Program-made: the position numbers and the translations under genes
Part shown: positions 14,952 to 24,479 of the stretch, one piece after another
Layout of the letters: each line of letters starts with the position of its first letter
Position numbering within the stretch: position 1 is the first letter of the stretch
Notes under the pieces: model-generated
Database searches by the model: none
What the model saw: only the letters and a program-made list of their open reading frames with translations
What the model was told of the DNA's origin: nothing
Virus record (IMG/VR): IMGVR_UViG_3300042090_003221
Span: 1 to 64,000 of that record
Origin: a virus
Strand: one strand, 5' to 3'
Length of the DNA stretch: 64,000 nucleotides

Positions 14952-17434
14952 CAAAGGCTCGCTTGATTGGTTCCACCAGCTCCGCCGCCGCCACCGACAA
15001 GCGTGCTGTTTGCTGATCCGGCTCCGCCGGCGTTGTATGGCGCCGTCACTGTGATCGCGGAGGCCGCGACATTGATGGTCGTGATCACGCCCGACGCGCC
15101 GCCGCTTCCGCCATAACCTCCGCGGCCTCCCGATGAGACGTATCCGTTTCCGCCCGTCCCGCCGCCGCCGCCGCTGGCCTGCATCGCATTGGTCGCAGCT
15201 GTCCCTGTGAGGAACCGATAGACAAGATAGATCATCCCACCCGCGCCGCCGCCGCCGGCTCCGCCGCCGCCCGTGGTCTGTCCTGATGTTCCAGCCGCGC
15301 CGTTGCCACCGATTCCGCCGGCGGCCTGCATGGCGTTGGCTGCAGTTGACGAGCTGCGATTGATGGTGCGCGCGAAGACGGCGAGCACGCCTCCTCCGGC
15401 CCCTCCAGATCCACCGCCGCCTCCGCCGTATGTGGAGAATCCAGCGCCCCCGCCTCCGCCTCCGCCGCTCTGTCCGCCCGAGACGATGTTCGGAGAACTG
15501 AAGTCGGCTGACAGGTAACGCAGTGGAACGAGCGTCGGCGCAGCTGCGCTCCCGCCGTTTCCGCCAGGGTTAACGGCGGAGGCCCCGCCCGCACCGCCGG
15601 ATCCGCCAGCTCCAGCCTGCCCGCCGAAAACATAGATCGACGAGACCGAGCCGCCATTGTCGGGCAACGTAACGCCGTTGTAGTAGTTGCCGCCGCCCTT
15701 GCCGCTCGCCGTCGGTGCCGCCGTGTCGCCGCTGGGAGAAGATACTGAAGACGACTGGCTTACACTGCCGCTAGCGACGTTTCCGACGTTTCCGACGACG
15801 CCGTTGCATGTCAGCGCGCCCGCGCCCGCGGCCGAAATGTCCAGTGTCCCCCGGACGAAAGCCCGGAATCCCGCCGTGTTGACGACGCCGGTCCCCGAGA
15901 TCGTCAGGTTGTTGTAAAACATATCGCGGGTGAGCGTCGTCGTTCCCGACGAAACCGTAACTGTGCCGTCGGAACCGTCGCCGAATAGCATCAAGTCGAG
16001 GTTGTCGCCGCTCGCCGCTAGCGCAGCGCCGCTCGCGCGCTGATAAAAATACACGGTCCAGTTACCGGACCCATTCGCAACCGCGAGACAAGTGTCGCCG
16101 GGCGCTGTCGTGATATTCGCACCGCCGGGCAGCGCCAGCGCTCCCGAATTCGTCAGCGTCAGCGCGCCGCTAAACAAGACCCACGCGAAGCCGCCGGCGA
16201 CCGCTGTGGCGCCGAACGACGTGACGGCCGTGGTTCCCGTGATGGTGACGTCGTTCGAGGTCTGCGCGCCGAGATCGACGGTTGCGGCCGAGGCGACGCT
16301 CGCCGGCGCGGTCCAGCTCACGGGGCCGGAGAAGTGGCCGCCGGCGGCTGCGATGCCGCCCAAAACCGCGAGCGCAGCCGCAGAGGTCGCTGAGGTCAGG
16401 AGCGACTTTCCGACCGCCGAAGCGTCGCTGATGTCGGTCGAGGCGATGCCAAGCGCGGTCTTCTGGAGCGCCGCGGTCGCCGCGGTAAGGAGCGCGCGGC
16501 CCGGCGCCGTCGAATCCGTGAGATCGGTCGAGGCGACGGTCACAGCCCCGGTGCGGCCGGCGACGCTCAAGACCTCAGCCGAGGTCCCATCGAGCTTGCG
16601 CCAGACCGTGCCGTCATAGACCGCCCAATCGCCGACAACCCACGACGAGATGCCGTTTAGCGAGGTCGAGCCGGCATTCGATACGACGTAAGCATAGCCC
16701 TTCGTGCCCGTGGAGGACGTCAGCGTCGGCGAATTGCCCGAGGCGTCCCAATTGCCCTGGAGCGCGACCAAGCCAGCTGATGTCGGGATCTGCCCGGCCG
16801 GAACCTTGCCGGAGCCGTCAAGGCCGGCGTAGCCGTTCGCGGCGCCCTTATTCGACTGGACCTCGACGCCCGTGACGACGCCCGTGAGGCCATTGACGGA
16901 GGCCACCGGGCCGCCCGCGATGGAAGCGACCGAGCCGGCCGCGGCGGTTGCTGACGCTGCGGCGTTTGTCGCGCTCGTCGACGCCGCGCTCGCGGAACCT
17001 GCGGCGCCGGAGGCGCTTGTTGACGCCCCGGACGCGCTCGTCGACGCCGCGCCAGCGGACGCCGCCGCCCCGGTGGCGGAAGCCGCCGCCGCTGCCGCTT
17101 GGGCCGTAGCCGTGGAGGCGTAGGTGCTCGCCTGCGAGACGAAGGGGACGACCTGCCCGTTGATCAGGCCGGAAATGACGCTCTGGACGCCGTTCACGAC
17201 CTGGAGCTGCTGCTCGGTCTGCGCTGCCGACGTCGCCGCCTGGGCGGCGCTTTGAGCTGCGGCCGCCAGCGCTGCCGTCGCGGCGACCGCGCCCGCGGCA
17301 GCCGCCGCGGCGCTGGTGGCCGCGGCCGTCGAGGCGCTCGCGGCCGTGTTCGACGACGACGCCGCGCTCCCCGCGTAGGTCGACGCGGCGTTAATCGCGT
17401 CCTGAAGTGTTGGGGTGATCGGGCTGCCGCTCAT
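14951..17434 (-). CDS. Long tail fibre with Gly-rich C-terminal domain
   Basis: An 827-residue fibre. Residues about 10-175 are Ala/Ser/Thr repeats typical of fibre shafts. VNGLTGVVTGVEV and VLSVAGRTGAVTVASTDL are common phage-fibre motifs. The last 250 residues carry long Gly runs broken by short motifs (GGAGGSGGAGG, GGGGGAGF), as expected for a polyglycine-II-type adhesin region. It is likely the main receptor-binding fibre. Its start overlaps the upstream stop by four bases. Confidence 0.8.
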   Translation of the reverse strand: MSGSPITPTLQDAINAASTYAGSAASSSNTAASASTAAATSAAAAAAGAVAATAALAAAAQSAAQAATSAAQTEQQLQVVNGVQSVISGLINGQVVPFVSQASTYASTATAQAAAAAASATGAAASAGAASTSASGASTSASGAAGSASAASTSATNAAASATAAAGSVASIAGGPVASVNGLTGVVTGVEVQSNKGAANGYAGLDGSGKVPAGQIPTSAGLVALQGNWDASGNSPTLTSSTGTKGYAYVVSNAGSTSLNGISSWVVGDWAVYDGTVWRKLDGTSAEVLSVAGRTGAVTVASTDLTDSTAPGRALLTAATAALQKTALGIASTDISDASAVGKSLLTSATSAAALAVLGGIAAAGGHFSGPVSWTAPASVASAATVDLGAQTSNDVTITGTTAVTSFGATAVAGGFAWVLFSGALTLTNSGALALPGGANITTAPGDTCLAVANGSGNWTVYFYQRASGAALAASGDNLDLMLFGDGSDGTVTVSSGTTTLTRDMFYNNLTISGTGVVNTAGFRAFVRGTLDISAAGAGALTCNGVVGNVGNVASGSVSQSSSVSSPSGDTAAPTASGKGGGNYYNGVTLPDNGGSVSSIYVFGGQAGAGGSGGAGGASAVNPGGNGGSAAAPTLVPLRYLSADFSSPNIVSGGQSGGGGGGGAGFSTYGGGGGGSGGAGGGVLAVFARTINRSSSTAANAMQAAGGIGGNGAAGTSGQTTGGGGAGGGGAGGMIYLVYRFLTGTAATNAMQASGGGGGTGGNGYVSSGGRGGYGGSGGASGVITTINVAASAITVTAPYNAGGAGSANSTLVGGGGGAGGTNQASL

Positions 17435-18438
17435 TCGTCGTTCGTCACTTCAAGAGTCGCGGTGAAGATTTCGGCATTGCCGGGCGTATAGGCGGCGGCG
17501 GCGCTCAAAAGCCCATAAATCGTGACCTGCGAGCTGCCGGGCTGGAACATGACGTCGGTGCCAACGGCAGGCGCGCCGAAGCCCACGGAACCGTCGCTGA
17601 AGGCCGAGGTGATCGTCACCGGAATTTCCGCGACATAGCCCAAGGACTGGTTGGTTAGCCAAACTCCACCGTCGCCGTTCGCGCAGCCGGGAGACACGGT
17701 GTAGAGGCGCAGAACAAACTGCGCGTTGGTCAAGGTCGCCGTCGACTTCTGAAGTCGGACGCGCTTCAGGCGGCACGCGAGCCCGTTCGAACGGGTGACC
17801 GTGAAAATCATCGGCGCAACCGAGCCGGAAGATATACTGTTGGCGACCAGCGTGCCGGCTGAGTAAGCCGTCGTGTTTCCCGGGCGCGTAAAGGCCGCCT
17901 GCGCAATCGTGTCTCCAGGGAGCGAGACCTGGAGAAGACTGTTTGCGTTCGGAAGCAGAGAACCAAGCCAGCGCAACAGCCCCATGATGCCCGAGGACGA
18001 GCCCGGCAGCGACGGCGCCGCGGATCCGATCGTTCCGAGCGCGGTGTTCGTGGACTGGACGCTGGTATCCTGCGCAAGCCCGGACGCTTGGGCGTCGACC
18101 GCGACCGGAAGCGAGTTGGAGGCCGAAACGAGCTGCCCATTGTAGGCGACAGCGACGTTCTGCACCGCCGCCGACGTCGCCTGATCGCTGTCATCATAGA
18201 TGATCATCAGCGAATCCGTGGCCGCGCAATTCACGAGCGGGCCTTCGAGCGTCAGCGTGGTTCCCGCGATCAGCGAGTACCCGAGTCCAGGCGCCCCAGC
18301 CGCGTAGACGATGACGGACGCGGTGACGTCGACGATGGCGAACAGCTTGCGGATATCGAAATTCGGGATCCCCGCGAGATTGATCGTATTCAGGAGCGGC
18401 GAAAACGTGTTCCCGCTGTAGGTGACTGCGCGCTTCAT
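17431..18438 (-). CDS. Tail-fibre or baseplate-associated structural protein
   Basis: A 335-residue beta-rich protein without catalytic motifs. The middle contains a short shaft-like segment (AVDAQASGLAQDTSVQSTN), and the C-terminal half looks like a jelly-roll (RVRLQKSTATLTNAQFVLRL). It lies four bases after the gene at 18443 and overlaps the long fibre start, so it is probably part of the fibre module. Confidence 0.6.
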   Translation of the reverse strand: MKRAVTYSGNTFSPLLNTINLAGIPNFDIRKLFAIVDVTASVIVYAAGAPGLGYSLIAGTTLTLEGPLVNCAATDSLMIIYDDSDQATSAAVQNVAVAYNGQLVSASNSLPVAVDAQASGLAQDTSVQSTNTALGTIGSAAPSLPGSSSGIMGLLRWLGSLLPNANSLLQVSLPGDTIAQAAFTRPGNTTAYSAGTLVANSISSGSVAPMIFTVTRSNGLACRLKRVRLQKSTATLTNAQFVLRLYTVSPGCANGDGGVWLTNQSLGYVAEIPVTITSAFSDGSVGFGAPAVGTDVMFQPGSSQVTIYGLLSAAAAYTPGNAEIFTATLEVTNDE

Positions 18439-18442
18439 GAGG

Positions 18443-18889
18443 TCACCCGAATAGGAGAGCGTTGATCATGCTGGTCGTCTGCGCCACATAGGCGAGCGTC
18501 GGCACGTTTTCCGGAGTCGCATAGTTGTCGCCGTAGACGCGAGTGACGCCCTGGTCGAAAGTCAGCGTGCCGCCAAACAAAATGAAGAAGAGCGAGCCCT
18601 GATATTCGAAGCGGACGTCATAGACGTATTGGCCGCTCAAGCTCTCGACGGTCGCGAGCGGCATTTGCAGCGTCAGTGTCGCGACAGCTCCCGCGACCGA
18701 GAGGGCGGCGCCGCCGTTCGCCAGATTGAGTTCGATGAGAGGTTCGGGGTCCGTCGCTGCGGTGCGGATCTGCGCTCGGATAAAGCCGCTCTGCAGCGGA
18801 TAGACGCCGAGATATAGGCTGATGTCCTGCGCCCAAACAAACGAGGCGGTATTGAATGCCTCAATATCAACCTCGTTTGCGTAGCTCAT
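18443..18889 (-). CDS. Beta-sandwich structural protein
   Basis: A 148-residue protein. ALSVAGAVATLTLQMPLATV and GQYVYDVRFEY suggest an Ig-like beta-sandwich of the type found in upper-baseplate or fibre-attachment proteins. No family recognised with certainty. Confidence 0.6.
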   Translation of the reverse strand: MSYANEVDIEAFNTASFVWAQDISLYLGVYPLQSGFIRAQIRTAATDPEPLIELNLANGGAALSVAGAVATLTLQMPLATVESLSGQYVYDVRFEYQGSLFFILFGGTLTFDQGVTRVYGDNYATPENVPTLAYVAQTTSMINALLFG

Positions 18890-18892
18890 CTC

Positions 18893-20569
18893 TTACACCC
18901 AGCCGAAGAGGACGATTCCGTTGGGGCCGACGGTGCCGCGGCAGCCGTTGGGCGTCCCGCCGCGCCGGTCGAAGGCGCTGCCGACGGTGAAGTTCTGCGT
19001 GGACGCGGGGGTGAAGTAGCCATTGGCGACTACGGTGACCGCGGCGCCGTTCGCCGCCGCATTCTGCGCGACACCAACGACAGAGGACCCGCTGACGTTC
19101 GTTGTCGTCGTCACAGGCACGTTGACGGCGACGGTCGTCGTAAAGAAGTAGGTGAAGACCATGCCGTCGACGTCGCAATGCGGAATCGGGGCGTTGCAGT
19201 CGTTTGGCCCGAAGGGAAGATGGTTGAACGGATTCGGGCAATCCGGAGTGCTTCGGATGATGACGCCGCGATGGTCGCAGTGGATCGCGCGCACCTCGAT
19301 GCTGCCCGCGATGGCGACATAGCGGTTGATGCAAATCGAAGCGCCCGCGAGGCCGCAGTAGAAATGCAAGACCGGAGCGGAGCCGGCCGGAGGCGAGTGA
19401 GCGGACGAATCGATCAGGACATTGATCGCGACGTTGTTGCCGCTGAAATCGAAGAAGGAGCCGTAGGTGTTCGGCGCGTTGGCGTTGCCGTGGAAACAGG
19501 CGAACCCCGCCGGGGTCAGCGTGATCGGGCACGCATATCCGCTGTCGTGATACTGGTTGCCGAAGTCGCACTGCTTGACGAGGACGCCGAGCGCGCTGAG
19601 GACGAAAATATTCGCGTAAGCGTTGGAGGAGGACCCCGGCAACACCCAGGCGATATTACCGTTGGGGAGCTCGATCAGCCGCATGTGCTGCGGATGCATG
19701 CGCGCCTGATCTGGAGCGCCGAATGGCGCCGTCGCCGTCGACGGCATTTTCGGACCCCAGGAGATGACGCCGACGTTCGTCAGTCGGTACATCTTATGCA
19801 GCGAATGGTTGCCGTCGAAGCACGAGATCAGGAAATCGCCATTCGCGCATGGCGTGCAGCCGTGATATCCGCCGTTGATTGAGGTGTCGACCTGAATGAC
19901 CGCGGTCACCGCGGTTCCGCCGATGGTTTCGAAAATCTGCGTGCGAAGGACGCCCGACGTCGTACACCACGACAGGGCGATGTTGCCGTTCGGAAGCAGG
20001 CAGTGCCCGTGCCAGGGCACGAGGCCGGCGACATAGACCGAGGTCTCGACCGTGACCGGGGAGACGATCTGGACGCCCTGCGGGGTATGCACGGCGAACT
20101 TGAGGCTCGACCCGACATGCCACAGGGTAGCGACGTTGCCGTTGGCGAGCGCGATCACGTAGGGAACGCAGTTCGAAGAGTCCGACGACACCTGAAGGAA
20201 GTTCGTGCTCTGCGCGCCGGAAGAGCTGTGGCGGCAGAAGCCGATGCCGGCGGAGGTCTGCATCGCGATGATGTACGAAAGGTCGAGGCAGCGAATCGGG
20301 TGACCCATGCACCTCGCCGTGGTCATGCCGGCAAGCACGATGTTCTCGATCACCGTCGTTTCGGTGATCTGGGTCACGAGGCCGCCGTCGCGATTGATGA
20401 TGTCCCAGCCCAGCGTCTGATCGGTGCGGCGGACCGCGCCGGACTCGAACAGCGTGCAGAGCTCGCCGGCTGCAATGGGGCCGTTGGCGATGGCGTTGAG
20501 AATTCCGGTCGAGAGGAACCCCGAATTCTGGGCGTAGACGCTATCGGGGCGCCACTGGAAACGAGACAT
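18893..20569 (-). CDS. Tail protein with beta-propeller-like repeats
   Basis: A 558-residue protein with at least four repeats built around a turn (ALANGNVATLW, LLPNGNIALSW, PCANGDFLISC, ELPNGNIAWVL), spaced about 50-65 residues apart, as in beta-propellers. The protein is rich in Cys and His for a virion protein. A C-terminal domain of about 100 residues is Val/Thr-rich. Likely receptor-binding. Confidence 0.65.
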   Translation of the reverse strand: MSRFQWRPDSVYAQNSGFLSTGILNAIANGPIAAGELCTLFESGAVRRTDQTLGWDIINRDGGLVTQITETTVIENIVLAGMTTARCMGHPIRCLDLSYIIAMQTSAGIGFCRHSSSGAQSTNFLQVSSDSSNCVPYVIALANGNVATLWHVGSSLKFAVHTPQGVQIVSPVTVETSVYVAGLVPWHGHCLLPNGNIALSWCTTSGVLRTQIFETIGGTAVTAVIQVDTSINGGYHGCTPCANGDFLISCFDGNHSLHKMYRLTNVGVISWGPKMPSTATAPFGAPDQARMHPQHMRLIELPNGNIAWVLPGSSSNAYANIFVLSALGVLVKQCDFGNQYHDSGYACPITLTPAGFACFHGNANAPNTYGSFFDFSGNNVAINVLIDSSAHSPPAGSAPVLHFYCGLAGASICINRYVAIAGSIEVRAIHCDHRGVIIRSTPDCPNPFNHLPFGPNDCNAPIPHCDVDGMVFTYFFTTTVAVNVPVTTTTNVSGSSVVGVAQNAAANGAAVTVVANGYFTPASTQNFTVGSAFDRRGGTPNGCRGTVGPNGIVLFGWV

Positions 20570-20580
20570 GCGTCAATCCT

Positions 20581-20889
20581 TTAGATCGGGAGACCTTGAA
20601 CGGTGATGCTGACGCCCGGCGCTGAGGGGTTCGCGTAAATCGCGTCGCCGTTGCCCATCGAGATGCCGGCGCGCTCGTAGGCGCAATTCGCGTCCAACGA
20701 CAGGGCGTATTCGAAGGCGTGCTTGACAGCGGGCGCACCAACTCCGTTCGGAACCCAATACAGGGTCACATTGATCGCGGCGCCCGAGCGATTGGTCAGC
20801 ATGACCGTGACGAGGTCGCCGTTCGCGTCTCCGGACGTGAAGACGCTGTTGTTCGTGGCTGCCGTCAAATCGGCTTGCGCGAAAATCAT
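20581..20889 (-). CDS. Small beta-rich structural protein
   Basis: A 102-residue protein. The ATG at 20889 is preferred because the upstream part is unlike a protein. A beta-rich core (VTVMLTNRSGAAINVTLYWV) and an ending ISITVQ-like strand suggest a fibre or cement role. Nothing is seen in the 86 bases before it. Confidence 0.55.
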   Translation of the reverse strand: MIFAQADLTAATNNSVFTSGDANGDLVTVMLTNRSGAAINVTLYWVPNGVGAPAVKHAFEYALSLDANCAYERAGISMGNGDAIYANPSAPGVSITVQGLPI

Positions 20890-20975
20890 CTTCGCCTCAT
20901 GGGAACATGGGTTGTCGGCCCCCCGCGTCGCCATGACGCGGGGGCTGGGCTGGTTTTCTTCGAATTCTTAGGGAG

Positions 20976-22178
20976 TTAGCCGAAGCATCCCGAAATGTAG
21001 GCGAGCCGCCCGAGCGTCGGGACTTGGACCTCGACCCAGGACGTGCCGTTGTTGTTGAAGAAGCGGTTGGTGTCGGACATGCCGATCAGCGACCCTTCGG
21101 GGTAGTTGCGATAGACCCAGGCGCTGCCCGTCCATTGGCAGAGCTTGCCGCCTTGCCCGGACCACGCCCCCGTAGCGCCGGAGGGGATCAGATAGGCGTC
21201 GCCTGGATACGGGCTCACGGGCGGCGAGAGGATGCTCTTGGAGTTGAGCGCGAGCCAATAAGGGCGGAGCTGGCCGAGGATATCGTTCCAGTCCGCCGGG
21301 TTCCCGCCTCCGGTCGATCCGATCGCGAGCGGGTTCAGGAGCTGACACTCGACGCCGTCGTAGCAGAGCCACGCAATGAAGCCGGATTTGAGGTCGTTGG
21401 CCTGGACGGGGGAGCCCGCGCCGCGCACAACCGGGGTCAGGCCGAGGTTGTTGATGTTGATCTGCGTCGCGCCGGTGTTCGTGTTCGCGATGTAGACGCC
21501 AATCCACAACGGGGTTGAATACGCCGCGATTGTCTGATCGGTCGCGACGATGATCTGGTTCGGCGTCACCGAGACGTCGCGCCCGTAGTGGACGACCATG
21601 TTCGGGTAGGGATTGTTGCCGATATTCGAAAGCAACTGAAACTGGACGCCGTCATAGCTGACAAGAATCTTGCCGCCGGCGGTGAGGTCGCCCGCATTGA
21701 GCGGGTTGAGCAGGGTCGACTTCAGAGGCTTCGGCGCCATGCCGTTGACCGAAATCGTCGTCGCCCCGCTGGCGCCAATGAGCTGGTTGGTGGCGAATAC
21801 GTCGATCAGGAAGCTCATCGGAACCGCGTATTTGGTGTACGCGGGGCTCGGGTTGATCGCGATGGCGTTGGCGACGCCTCCGTCCTGACAGTCGGGGATA
21901 CCGACGAACATTTCCTTCAGCGCAGCGACGAAGTTCGCTTCGAAGTTCGGGATATTGCCATCGTCGGTGACCGAGTTCGGGCCGTAGTCAGCGGTGAATT
22001 GCCCGATCATCGCAGCGACGAATGACGTCTGCCGCAACACGGTGTTGAACTGATTCGACGCGACCGTTCCGGACTGAAAACCTTGCTGGAGCGCGGTCAG
22101 TGCGGCGTAAATCTGCGGGGAAACGACGTTCGCCGCCGCGCCCGTGGCGAACGGCAGGATTTGGTTGATGTTCGGCAT
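20976..22178 (-). CDS. Tail fibre with DUF2793-like C-terminus
   Basis: A 400-residue fibre. The N-terminal helical part (PQIYAALTALQQGFQSGT) should attach to the baseplate. The C-terminal 80 residues (PGDAYLIPSGATGAWSG, KLCQWTGSAWVYRNYPEGS) match the DUF2793 domain found in tail fibres. It follows the DUF2612 baseplate gene, the usual fibre position. Confidence 0.75.
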   Translation of the reverse strand: MPNINQILPFATGAAANVVSPQIYAALTALQQGFQSGTVASNQFNTVLRQTSFVAAMIGQFTADYGPNSVTDDGNIPNFEANFVAALKEMFVGIPDCQDGGVANAIAINPSPAYTKYAVPMSFLIDVFATNQLIGASGATTISVNGMAPKPLKSTLLNPLNAGDLTAGGKILVSYDGVQFQLLSNIGNNPYPNMVVHYGRDVSVTPNQIIVATDQTIAAYSTPLWIGVYIANTNTGATQININNLGLTPVVRGAGSPVQANDLKSGFIAWLCYDGVECQLLNPLAIGSTGGGNPADWNDILGQLRPYWLALNSKSILSPPVSPYPGDAYLIPSGATGAWSGQGGKLCQWTGSAWVYRNYPEGSLIGMSDTNRFFNNNGTSWVEVQVPTLGRLAYISGCFG

Positions 22179-22181
22179 GGG

Positions 22182-22931
22182 TTATCCCAACTCAGACAGG
22201 GCGAGGAGCGCGGCGTCGGAGGCGGCGAGCGTCGACGCGTCGACGCCCCACGCGGCGTGATCGAGGCCGCCGACATAGTCGTTGTCGACGTCCAGGCCGA
22301 AGATTGGCTCGCCGTTGACCGAGGTCACAAGATAGGTCACCGTCACCGTCGCCGGCTTGATGCCGAGAATGTCCTGCGAGAGAACCTCGACGTCGACGAT
22401 ATTGGGGATCACGCCGGAGATTCCGACGACCATCTGCATTTCGAGCGCGGTTCCGGACGCGACCGCAAACCCCTTGTCTTCGACGAAGGTGAAAGTTCCG
22501 GTCCCGGGCAGCATGAAGGTGTCGATCACCGTCTTGGCGACCGGAACCGAGCCGTCCCATTCGTTCGAGATGGCGACCGCCTTGAGGACACGGCGGAAAG
22601 CGTCGTCGTCCATGAACGAATAGGTGACGCCGGGATTTATGTCCTCGTCGTACCAGATGCTCTGGTCGGCGCCTCGGAGCGGATCGTCAAAGGCGAAGAA
22701 CACATTTTGCAGCGGCAGCGGAACCGCGCGCGTGCGCCCCACGCGCGCGCCGACGGCGTCGAGCTGGACGCCGACGGCGGTGTCGATGTCGAAATAGTAG
22801 GTCGGCAGCTGCGAGACGAGGGTTGCCGCGTCGATAAGAGGCTGCAGGAGCAACGCGAGTTCGGCGTTGAACAGCGGCTTATTCGAATGGAGCGGCGGGA
22901 CCTTCGAGAGATAGTAGGAGACGTCTCTCAT
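22182..22931 (-). CDS. DUF2612 baseplate protein
   Basis: A 249-residue protein matching the DUF2612 family: an N-terminal helical segment (NAELALLLQPLIDAA), LDAVGARVGRTRAV, and a long beta-rich end. DUF2612 proteins follow baseplate J in contractile phages and link the wedge to the fibres. ATGA overlap with the J gene. Confidence 0.85.
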   Translation of the reverse strand: MRDVSYYLSKVPPLHSNKPLFNAELALLLQPLIDAATLVSQLPTYYFDIDTAVGVQLDAVGARVGRTRAVPLPLQNVFFAFDDPLRGADQSIWYDEDINPGVTYSFMDDDAFRRVLKAVAISNEWDGSVPVAKTVIDTFMLPGTGTFTFVEDKGFAVASGTALEMQMVVGISGVIPNIVDVEVLSQDILGIKPATVTVTYLVTSVNGEPIFGLDVDNDYVGGLDHAAWGVDASTLAASDAALLALSELG

Positions 22932-24109
22932 GCCAGCGCGACTGTGATCTTCACGCTATCGGGCGTGCAAGTGAACAGGTCGGTGAACTTCGCCGAGACG
23001 TCGGCCGTCGACGCCGCCGCGTTGGCCCTCGCCACCGCCAGCGACAGGATCTCGTATTTCAGGCTCGCCGGGGCGCCGTTCAGGTTGGCGGGGACGTTGA
23101 GGCGATTGGTCAGGAGGCTGACGCCGGCGCCGAGCCCGTTGATGTAGGCGGAGACAGCTTTCTGGATCTGGACGCCGACGTCGACCGTGTAGCCGGAGAG
23201 CGCGCGGATGCGGATCGAGGGATAGATCGGGACCAAAGTCGGAGCAAACCAGTTGATCGCGTGGCCGATGCCGTAGGGGTCGACATAGGTCCCGCCGACC
23301 GTCCCGTAAGTGTTGGACCCCGGGCTCTTGCTGGCGCCGATAGCGCGGGCGATCGACGGCGCATCTCCGCCCGCGACCACGAAAGCCATCGCGCGGCCCG
23401 GGATGCCATTGGCGTCAGGCGAGTCCGTGTCGTTCTCGTAGCCTTGGCAGCTCGTCACCGTCGAAATCGCGAGAATGTTGCCGACAATGCCGGCGAGCGT
23501 CGACATCGAGGGGCCGCCCGTCGAAAGCGACTGGCGCTGGCGCAATTGGGCGTCGTTTTCCACGGGAAGACCAAGGCTCGCCGCCGCCACCGCGGTCGCG
23601 GACTGCCAGCCGATCGCTTCCAGCGAGATCGAGAACGTCGCCCCCACGGAGACGGAGATCGCGCCAGCGACGGTGCATGTCGCGGTCACGTTGATGACGC
23701 CGGCGGCCGGGATCGTGACGCTTGCGGGAAGCGCCCAATCGTTGCCGGCCTCGTCGGTGATGACGCCGTTCGGAATCGGGGTGTAGGCGACACCGACGAT
23801 GGCGACGGTGACCGTCGAGTAGGACGGCGCTTTGCGCGCCATGCCGTTGGTCTTGATGATGCTGGAGAGACCCGCGCCCTGCGCGGTCGTCGGGGAATAG
23901 GCGTTGTACGAGGAGACGATGCCGGCGTTGACGTCGTCGATCGCGACCGAGAACAGGCCCAGGAGCTCGCCGTCCTGGGCGTCGCTACCCAAGTAAGTGT
24001 CAGACCCGTAAATGCCCTGATATCCGGACACAAAGTATTCGAGGATGGCCCCAAGCGTAGGCCGCTCGATACCCGCCGCGGAGATCGAGCAAATGGGCGT
24101 ATTTCCCAT
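22928..24109 (-). CDS. Baseplate J-like wedge protein
   Basis: A 393-residue baseplate J protein (gpJ/gp47 family). Diagnostic features are the N-terminal DDVNAGIVSSYNAYSPTTAQ segment, GLSSIIKTNG, and the ENDAQLRQRQSLSTGGPSMS block, followed by a beta domain that forms the wedge. It acts in the baseplate rim that holds the fibres. Confidence 0.9.
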   Translation of the reverse strand: MGNTPICSISAAGIERPTLGAILEYFVSGYQGIYGSDTYLGSDAQDGELLGLFSVAIDDVNAGIVSSYNAYSPTTAQGAGLSSIIKTNGMARKAPSYSTVTVAIVGVAYTPIPNGVITDEAGNDWALPASVTIPAAGVINVTATCTVAGAISVSVGATFSISLEAIGWQSATAVAAASLGLPVENDAQLRQRQSLSTGGPSMSTLAGIVGNILAISTVTSCQGYENDTDSPDANGIPGRAMAFVVAGGDAPSIARAIGASKSPGSNTYGTVGGTYVDPYGIGHAINWFAPTLVPIYPSIRIRALSGYTVDVGVQIQKAVSAYINGLGAGVSLLTNRLNVPANLNGAPASLKYEILSLAVARANAAASTADVSAKFTDLFTCTPDSVKITVALA

Positions 24110-24125
24110 GAAAAGACGCCCCTAG

Positions 24126-24479
24126 TTAGATAGGTCCCGCTATGGTGATCTGACCGTAAAGCGTGCTGATATCAGCGTGCGCGGTCCAGGCGCGGCTCTG
24201 ACGGTCTAGTTCGCTGTTATAGCCGTTGATTTGCGTCACGCCGGGCGTCGCGTAAATGCGATCCTGCACCGCCATGTCGCGCAAGCTATCGGTGTACTTG
24301 CCCAAGACTTCAGTCGCCCAAGGCATGCCGTCGGCGACATTGAGGAACCATTGCCCTTTCCAGAGCTCCAGTCGCGTCAACACCGCCTGCCCGACGCCCT
24401 CGCGCTGATTGACCCAAAAGTCGGCCTGACTGTGCCCGAAGGTTCTGTCTCCGGTCGGCGAAAGCTTGCGGTAACGCAT
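24126..24479 (-). CDS. gp25/Mu gp46-like baseplate wedge subunit
   Basis: A 117-residue protein in the gp25-like wedge family, with an internal GVGQAVLTRLELWKGQWFLN block and a final Thr/Ile-rich strand. Start ATG at 24479 overlaps the spike stop; a GTG one codon earlier is possible. It should contact sheath and baseplate J. Confidence 0.8.
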   Translation of the reverse strand: MRYRKLSPTGDRTFGHSQADFWVNQREGVGQAVLTRLELWKGQWFLNVADGMPWATEVLGKYTDSLRDMAVQDRIYATPGVTQINGYNSELDRQSRAWTAHADISTLYGQITIAGPI

